Shown here: positions 7,316 through 12,904 of the stretch, piece by piece
Layout: every line of letters starts with the position of its first letter
Position numbering within the stretch: position 1 is the first letter of the stretch
NCBI GenBank assembly: GCA_022592435.1
Contig: JABYQS010000805.1
Location: forward strand, 1-12,904
DNA from: Cerioporus squamosus
Lineage: Eukaryota > Basidiomycota > Agaricomycetes > Polyporales > Polyporaceae
Direction of reading: 5' to 3'
Length of the DNA stretch: 12,904 nucleotides
The notes under the pieces: generated by a model
The model's input: only the letters and a program-made list of their open reading frames with translations
Database searches by the model: none
What the model was told of the DNA's origin: nothing
Translations under genes and position numbers: made by a program

Positions 7316-7893
7316 GGTAGGGGGCCCTGAGGATGATCGGTACGAGGAGCTCATGAAATCGACACATATAGTCGCCGTGCGAGTCAGCGCGGCGGCTCCG
7401 ACGTCAGTTCATTTCAAATGCAAAGCGTGAACGCAATCCGTACTGCGTTTAAAAACGAGATCAGAGCAAGACCGCCTGGACGCACAAACACATCCTCAAG
7501 CTGCGGTACTGTGGGGCGGATGAGAGCGATACCATGGCGAACAATCCCAGACAACGCTAGATGCAGAGGAACTTGTCGCGCCTCTTGGGCAGACTGACTA
7601 CACTCGGGAATGAGTACTTGCCCGGTCGCTGCACCTCTGAGACATCGGGGGAAAGCACGCCAATACATGGCCATGCACCTTTACAGCTCTGATGATGTAA
7701 ATCACTCCTGAAGAACCGTCAGTGATACATTTCGAGGACCTCGCACCGGTGTGCTGTCTTCAGACCGTCGAACGCTTGCACATTCTGATCTATAACGGAG
7801 GAACATACCATACAACCATTGCTCTATACAACCAACGTACAACCAATGTACAACACACGACTATTACTTGCTGCATCGAGTCGTAGCCTAGTT
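7316..7893. other. GST promoter and GMP synthase 3' region, no gene recognised
   Basis: An 86-codon open frame (7414-7674, minus) is present but has no recognisable motif, so I do not call it. The GST-proximal part has GAGTCA (7381-7386) and CGACGTCA (7399-7406). The GMP synthase-proximal part holds the TGGTTGTA repeats. Confidence 0.5.
7399..7406 (-). promoter_or_regulatory. CRE-like TGACGTCG upstream of GST
   Basis: The coding strand reads TGACGTCG, one base from the CRE octamer, 84 nt before the GST ATG. A TGACTC half-site of the AP-1/Gcn4 type lies about 15 nt farther downstream. bZIP control of a GST is plausible but inferred. Confidence 0.35.
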
Positions 7894-7902
7894 TTACAAC
7901 CA
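7811..7902 (-). repeat. TGGTTGTA repeats at GMP synthase 3' end
   Basis: TGGTTGTA (plus strand TACAACCA) occurs exactly at 7811-7818, 7827-7834, 7838-7845 and 7895-7902, with a near copy at 7849. The last exact copy covers the end of the GMP synthase frame (TGG TTG TAA); the others lie 50-85 nt downstream of the stop, in the expected 3' UTR. The UGUA cores could act in 3'-end processing or PUF binding. Confidence 0.45.
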
Positions 7903-9978
7903 CTCTACAGTCTGTGGAGAAATCAGTCTCGTTCTGGCAGGTGCATCTGCAACAGTGCTTACCGCAGGGGGTTTCGATGATATGTCGTAGGTAACACGGT
8001 TGATACCGGCGACCTCGTTCGTGATACGCGACGATATCCGGCGGAGAACCTCGGAAGGGAAGACAAACCTACAGGAGGAGGTGAGTCTACAATGGATCAC
8101 TCCGAAGAACGGAAGTCTCACCAGTCCGCCGTCATGAAGTCTTCTGACTGCACAGCGCGCAGAGCGATAACCTGCTCATATGTCCGAGCATCACCCATGA
8201 CGCCAACGGCTTTCACGGGGAGGAGCACAGCGAATGCCTGGCTGATCTGGTCGTACAGATTCGCCTTCCGGATCTCCTCGATGTAGATGTTGTCAGCCTG
8301 CTGGAGGATCTTGACCTGCTCCCGGGTGACGGGGCCAAGGATGCGGATGGCGAGACCAGGACCAGGGAACGGATGACGTTGGACGAGATGGTTGGGAATG
8401 GAGAGAAGACGACCGAGAGCGCGGACTTCGTCTGCAGGACGAAGTCAGTGACAATGTGATCTCTGTGCTTGATACTAACGCACCCTTGAATAGCTCTCGT
8501 AGAGGCTCGATGAGCTTCAGCTTCATATCCTTCAAGAGACCGCCGACGTTGTGGTGCGTCTTGATGGTCGCACTCGGGCCCTTGAAGCTGATACTTTCGA
8601 TGACGTCGGGGTAGAGTGTTCCCTGCAAGAGCCACTCGATCTTGCCCTTCGCCTCGGCACCCTTCGCTTCCTCGCGCTCAGCCTCAGCCTCGATCTTCGC
8701 GGCCTCCTCTTCGAAGACGTTGATGAACGTGTTGCCGATGATCTTGCGCTTCTGCTCGGGGTCCTCAACGTCCTTGAGACGGGAGAGGAAGAGCTCGGAC
8801 GCGTCGACGACCGTCAGGTTTACGCCGAGATCCTTGTTGAGCATCTCGTGCACCTGCTTGGCCTCGTTCAGACGGAGGACACCGTTGTCAACCATGATGG
8901 CGTGGAAGCTATGAGTCGTTCAGAAAGGTGAAGCAGACTGCGGAGCTTGCTGAATCTCACCGATCACCAATGGCTTCGTGCATGAGTTTGGCTGCAACAG
9001 AACTGTCGACACCACCACTGACGGCCCCTATCACGCGACCCTTAGGGCCGCAAATCTCACGAATGCGTGCGATCTCCTTGCCAATGAACTCTTCCTGTTG
9101 CCCTGTGAGTGCACGCTTCCACTGAGTACATAAGTACATACGCACCATAGTCCAGTGCTGCTTGCAGCCGCAGATGTTGACAACGAACCTCCCGATCACT
9201 TCCCGTCCCCTCTTTGAATGCGTGACCTCGGGGTGGAACTGGATACCGTAGAAGGGCTTGGAGTTGTGTGCAATTGCAGCATACGGCGCGTTGTCTGTAC
9301 GACCGATGATGTGGAAGTCTGGAGGCATCTCGGACAGCTTGTCCCCATGCGACATCCACACCTACATGTCGTTGAGGGTAGAGATCCAACGAATACAAAC
9401 ATTTCACGTACCTGGAGCTCATCTCCCAAACCCTCAAACAGAGCATCCACGCCTTGGTTATCCCCACCGATCTTCGATATCTTGACCTGGGCGAAACCAT
9501 ATTCACGGTGGTCGCACTTCGCAACCTTGCCCTTCATCGTCCATGCCATCTCCTACTTTCCCATCGTCAGCTTGCAACAACATACCGTGGAGATATCCAC
9601 GCACCTGAAGACCATAGCAGATACCAAGAACGGGCACTCCGAGCTCGAACACCTCCGGATCCACATGTGGCGCATCCTTGTCGTAGACGGAATAAGGAGA
9701 TCCGGACAGAATCACACCTAGACATCCCACTTGAGCTACATGAGTTCTGCGTGTTATCACAATCACGCTGACCTTTTGGCTTAAAGTTCAGGTCCTTGAT
9801 CTTCTGGGTACATGGCATGAGCTCGGCGTAGACATTGAGTTCTCGACATCTCCTGGTGATCAAGTGGCTGTACTGCGGATGAGCTTCAGCGAAGACTCAT
9901 GCCACGGCGCAACAAACAAACCTGTGAGCCGAAGTCGAGGATGAGGATGGTGTCGAACTGGTCGTGAATCTCGGCCAT
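7894..9978 (-). CDS. gua1: GMP synthase (glutamine-hydrolysing), 539 aa, ten exons
   Basis: This enzyme converts XMP, ATP and glutamine to GMP, the last step of guanine nucleotide synthesis. The exons are 9922-9978, 9773-9872, 9605-9717, 9412-9552, 9146-9361, 8961-9094, 8484-8908, 8122-8431, 7963-8068 and 7894-7911. All nine introns are 49-55 nt with GT..AG ends, and the frame is intact. The class I amidotransferase domain has [18 protein letters not shown] and GICYGLQ, with the triad Cys86-His180-Glu182. The ATP-pyrophosphatase loop SGGVDSS is at 235-241, followed by [11 protein letters not shown], the XMP-binding [10 protein letters not shown] region and the dimerisation end [17 protein letters not shown]. 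The start has a strong context (CCCACCATGG). A charged Glu/Ala/Lys-rich insert follows [11 protein letters not shown]. The last residue is Leu, where Glu (EWE) is usual. Cytosolic; no paralogue in the window. Confidence 0.97.
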
Positions 9979-10246
9979 GGTGGGAGTATGGAGCAAGCAC
10001 CTGCAGAATGCACGAGTCGAGTCCGAGGCGTTGCAGACAATTTGCAGATAAGATAGACGCCCCATGTAGCGTTATGGGCGCTTGGTCGTTTCGTGTCAAC
10101 AAGTTCGACCGTGATCTCGTCCTCGCACATCGGTCCTTGGTCGTGGTCTCTCCTGGTCCTGGTATATCATCCTGCACGACAGTAATCTCTGATTATCTGC
10201 TGCAACACAATCTTACGCGCCATCCATCGACTGCTGGCCCATCGCT
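9979..10246 (-). promoter_or_regulatory. GMP synthase 5' region with overlapping upstream ATG
   Basis: This 268-nt gap between the right hydrolase stop and the GMP synthase ATG should contain the promoter and 5' UTR. An ATG at 10130 opens a 77-codon frame that runs past the GMP synthase start in another frame. If transcribed, it would be an overlapping upstream ORF. Its context is weak (C at -3). No TATA box or known purine-pathway site was seen. Confidence 0.35.
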
Positions 10247-11243
10247 TCAAGCCCCCAAAAACTCTGCGACCGTCTGGATGTACTTCTCCCTCTCCTCGAA
10301 GAACGGCGTGTGGCTCGACCTCTCGAACGTTATGAACTTTGCACCTGGAATCTTCTCGGCATAGGCACGTGTGACGTAGTCCTGCGCGATGTCGTAGCGA
10401 CCATTGAGGACGAGGGTGGGCACGTTGATTTCGTGCAGGCGTCCCTCGATGTTCCACCCAGTCAGGATCCTAAGCGGAGGTGGTCAGAGGAGAAGATGGG
10501 TGGTCCGACATCGCGGACTTACGGTGCTTTGTCAACGGTACGATCCGCGTTCTCGCCATATATAGAGCAACGAGGTCTCCAGGTCCTTCGGAGCGGCTTC
10601 ACTCTGCAGCCATGCACGGCATACACCTCGAGCATCGCGTTCCAGTACCCAATCCGATCCTCAAACCCCTTCGCCACCGCGTCTTTCACCTTCTGTGGGA
10701 ACTTGTCCAGCAGCTCCATGAAGGACTTCCTCCACAGCGCAATCGCCGACGGGGAGTCCGAGATGACCAGTTTCTTCAGCCCTTCGGCTGTCTTCGCACA
10801 ATCAACTCGGACGCCATCATCCCTCCCCACGAGTGTCCGACAATGTGGTACCCATCCTGGATTCCGAAGTGCTGGACGAGGTTATCGAACTCGTCGAGGA
10901 ACAGGTCAATGTTCCAGAAGTCCGTGGGCTTGTCTGGGAGGTGCGTCGAGCGGCCGTTGCCGATCTGGTCGTAGAAGATGACGGGGTACGAGTGGTCGGC
11001 GAGGTCGGCGAGCGGGAGGGTATAGTCGTGGGACATTCCCGGACCGCCATGGAGGACGATGACCGGAGTGCGAGTGCGGTTCTCAAGGTCACCGAAGACC
11101 TTGTAATACGTTTCGTGAGTCTCGCCTTGGTATGGGAAGGGGATGTGTCCCTCCTTGATCCCGACGGCGTCGCTGGGCATGGTGAGGTATGTTTGGGAGG
11201 CCGATGTGAGGGCGAACACCGAAGCAAGGAATGGGATACGCAT
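10247..11243 (-). CDS. Proline iminopeptidase-like secreted alpha/beta hydrolase, frame-broken
   Basis: This gene belongs to the same S33 family as the left-edge hydrolase. The ATG at 11243 opens a likely signal peptide (MRIPFLASVFALTSASQ), so a secreted product is inferred. Motifs are HGGPG, GNGRSTHLPDK, the nucleophile elbow GHSWGG, NGRYD (acid) and the SSHTPFFEERE histidine. Exon 1 runs to 10523; a 53-nt intron (10470-10522, GTAAGT, CTGAC branch, TTAG) sits at the same place and phase as intron 2 of the left copy; the last exon is 10247-10469. Frame problems are visible. At 10776-10783 a base is missing before LKKLVISDSP, and an early TGA results. The segment 10558-10590 reads as family sequence only in another frame. 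The block equivalent to NGPSEFFITG is absent after the intron. The gene is either degenerating or affected by sequence errors. Confidence 0.85.
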
Positions 11244-11723
11244 CGCGGGTCCTATGGGAAGAAGTACTGTGCAGGACGCCCGTTACGGCGAGCAGCTGGC
11301 CATCCGGGCATCCTGGTATATGTGAAGCTCCTCGACAAGAACCCTCATCAGTGCGCTCGACTTCTGGCGCAAGCCCGCGCCATTCGAGATGACATGTTCG
11401 CCGTACGCCTGTGCGATGATATCAACTCTGGCGCTTTCAAGTTTCAGGTTGTTGCCTTCCTCCGCATTGTCCGCACGCCGCACAGCCGCAGGCCCGCATG
11501 CACATGGCTTGACCGGAATGATGAACTTTGCACAGTCCGATGTGTCTTGATGATCAGGTCGATAAAATCAAATCCCAAGCTTCCCTGCGATGCTTCCGAT
11601 CGGTGAGCTCATCTGCATCAGGTCGTGCTTCGTCCGGTGTGACGGCCTCCGAGTCCGAGAGCGCGGCCTGAGATCATGGGTGTCCGTCGAGCTTGTCCTG
11701 CTGACACCGCGTCGTTGTAGGGT
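11244..11723. other. Divergent promoter region, no gene recognised
   Basis: This stretch lies between the starts of the right hydrolase (-) and the UstYa-like gene (+), so it should hold both promoters. A 66-codon frame on the minus strand (11283-11483) has no recognisable feature. I found no clear TATA box or shared palindrome. Confidence 0.45.
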
Positions 11724-12429
11724 ATGCCCCATCCTGACTCGATGCTCTCTCCGACAACGAAGGTGCTCTTGCTCCTTGTCGTGAACATTTTCAACGTTCT
11801 CTACATCCTATCCTATGTGAGAAGCGCGTTCTCCCCAAGGTCTGCCCATTCCGAGATCAGGAATACTGTGAGCTCCCTTCAGTCATTACATACATCTATT
11901 ACCGTGCTGACATGGCTTTCTGCAGCCTGGCATGGTCATGACTTCCCGGAGCACCTTCCACTCCCTTTCGAGGTTGAACGGTCCCGGTGACTCTCGAAGA
12001 GTCGGTCCACTACCCGACGCTGGGTGAATCCACGGACCAGGAATGGCTTTCTATCGCCTCCCCGAGCTTCGGCTACATCCGCCTTGGACAGAGGATCGCA
12101 CGTTCGTCATAACGATGTTCCACGAGGTACATTGCTTGCGCATGGATCAACCGGGCGTTCTCCAAGATGCCTGGTGCGACGGTTCGGCCACATCAAGCAT
12201 TGCCTCAACTACATCCGCCAAGGCGTTCTGTGCGACCCCGACCTCACGCTTGAGCCAGGAAACTTCGAAGAGAGAGACTTCGAGGTTGAGAGGGTCGGCG
12301 GGACGCACATGTGTCTCAATGGGGACCCGCTACGAGTGGGTTGACGATAACTACTACGGGTGGATAAACCGGACTGGATGGGGTGAGTTTCCTCACGTAC
12401 CGCATGTTCAACTCGCGCTCACAGCTTGA
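11724..12429 (+). pseudogene. UstYa/DUF3328-family oxidase-like gene with multiple frame breaks
   Basis: UstYa-family proteins are membrane-anchored and act in oxidative cyclisation or modification of fungal RiPPs and other secondary metabolites. The ATG at 11724 gives a short N-terminus and one membrane helix (KVLLLLVVNIFNVLYILSYV). A likely intron lies at 11868-11925 (GTGAGC..CTGCAG). Next come HGHDFPEHLPLP, TLEESVHYPTLG, the first HxxHC in FHEVHCL, the second in HIKHCLNYIRQGVLC, GGTHMC, and a YEWVDDNYYGWI tail. These pieces lie in different frames. The breaks are a one-base phase mismatch at the intron, about 11983-11986 (short C run, then TGA), about 12089, 12144-12145, 12181-12187 and 12321-12328. 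The motifs are well kept despite at least six breaks, which points to very recent decay or poor sequence. Family confidence is high. Confidence 0.82.
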
Positions 12430-12568
12430 TGTAGTACCCCCGCATCCGGGTTCTGGAAAAGAGGCACACGCTTCCTGACCTATCACAGCCCCGCACTGCG
12501 TGTATGTATCACCTATAGTACTGTACAACATCTCGCCATACGCTCTAATACGCTATCTCCGAACAAAG
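12430..12568. other. Convergent spacer between the two UstYa-like genes
   Basis: This 139-nt stretch receives the 3' ends of both UstYa-like genes. No coding sequence and no strong terminator-like or polyadenylation signal is seen. Confidence 0.35.
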
Positions 12569-12904
12569 TCAACGTCGCCTGGCACCCTCCTCCAAGAACT
12601 CCCGGTAGTTCTCCTCCGCAGCCTTATCACCGCCGTCCAGTCCTTGCACGAATGTGTGACCGCCGAAACCGTGACCGTCGGACCCGACGGCGCACGGACA
12701 GTCTCGATATGCAGGTCTCCGCGACACATCGCCGTTTGCCGGAGGTAGTTCATGCAGTGCTGCACGAGCTTGTGGTTGCCAGGGCGCGCGTCGGGTGATG
12801 AGTCGAGATAGTACTCAACGACGACATCGCGGATGATGTCGAGGCAGCGTAGCTGGTGGAACATCGACACGGTGAAGGGCGGCCGTCGGGCCCGAGGTGG
12901 ATGA
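12569..12904 (-). pseudogene. Second UstYa/DUF3328-family gene, 5'-truncated by window edge, two frame breaks
   Basis: This is the C-terminal half of a UstYa-like protein that continues beyond the right edge. It shows FTVSMFHQLRCLDIIRDVV, then HKLVQHCMNYLRQTAMC and THSCKDWTAV, and in another frame a family-like tail (AAEENYREFLEEG) ending at the TGA at 12569-12571. Two frame changes are needed. One lies at about 12874-12878, where HLGPDGR upstream and FTVSMFHQ are out of phase by one base in a C run. The other lies at about 12624-12627 after WTAVI. Without the second shift the frame runs on to a stop at 12553. The family's HxxHC pairs are altered: HQLRC instead of HxxHC in the first, and LVQHC in the second. 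It points toward the neighbouring UstYa-like gene. Whether it is functional is doubtful. Confidence 0.78.

Noticed and set aside
7414..7674. 86-codon minus-strand frame between GST and GMP synthase
   Set aside because: It has an ATG but no recognisable motif, no signal peptide and no splice or leader support. It may be chance in G/C-rich DNA.
8551..8931. 126-codon plus-strand frame rich in Leu/Asp/Glu
   Set aside because: It is an antisense shadow of GMP synthase exon 7.
9095..9145. Reading through this stretch as coding in GMP synthase ([17 protein letters not shown])
   Set aside because: The stretch is a 51-nt GTGCGT..ACAG intron. Removing it joins WTM to EEFIGKEI as expected for the family and matches the size of the other introns.
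10310..10981. 223-codon open frame on the plus strand
   Set aside because: It lies antisense across the exons and intron of the right hydrolase, whose motifs and splice sites explain the region.
10833..11606. 257-codon open frame on the plus strand
   Set aside because: It is antisense to the right hydrolase, is rich in Val/Glu/Arg as expected from the reverse of G/C-rich codons, and matches no family I recognise.
11724..12904. A RiPP precursor peptide near the UstYa genes
   Set aside because: No short frame with a signal peptide, repeated cores or Lys-Arg spaced repeats was found within the window.

Overview
The window looks like nuclear DNA from an agaricomycete (mushroom-forming) basidiomycete, perhaps a polypore. 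The genes have many short introns of about 50-65 nt with GT..AG ends and CTRAY-like branch points. Coding sequence is G/C-rich at third positions, and the gene families are typical of these fungi: proline-iminopeptidase-like hydrolases, a fungal GST, PrpF-like DUF453 proteins and UstYa/DUF3328 proteins. The lineage is inferred from style and not proven.

Layout, left to right. (1) 2-942 (+): 3' part of a proline-iminopeptidase-like alpha/beta hydrolase with one apparent frameshift. (2) 1312-4477 (-): three diverged tandem copies of a small protein family I do not recognise, with the core signature RAYG ... RLRR ... MKDNSS ... WYKV. They share leader sequence, and two share a 12-bp CRE-like promoter site. 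(3) 4764-5993 (-): a PrpF-type isomerase-like protein with a likely mitochondrial presequence. (4) 6357-7315 (-): a five-exon glutathione S-transferase with a 21-nt microexon and a GC-AG intron. (5) 7894-9978 (-): a complete ten-exon GMP synthase of 539 residues. (6) 10247-11243 (-): a second hydrolase of the same family, with a signal peptide and several frame breaks. (7) 11724-12429 (+) and 12569-12904 (-): two convergent UstYa/DUF3328 family genes, both frame-broken. The second runs off the right edge.

The housekeeping-type genes in the middle (GMP synthase, PrpF-like, GST) read cleanly over about 3.5 kb of coding sequence. Almost every apparent 1-nt indel lies in the hydrolases and UstYa genes at the two ends, mostly as the loss of one base from a short C or G run. 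Either these accessory genes are decaying or the assembly has run-length errors there. The sequence alone cannot decide.

I see no evidence that all these genes form one pathway. The most novel material is the three-copy family with its shared promoter and leader elements, followed by the UstYa pair with altered HxxHC motifs. No RiPP precursor, transposon, tRNA, rRNA or CRISPR array was found.
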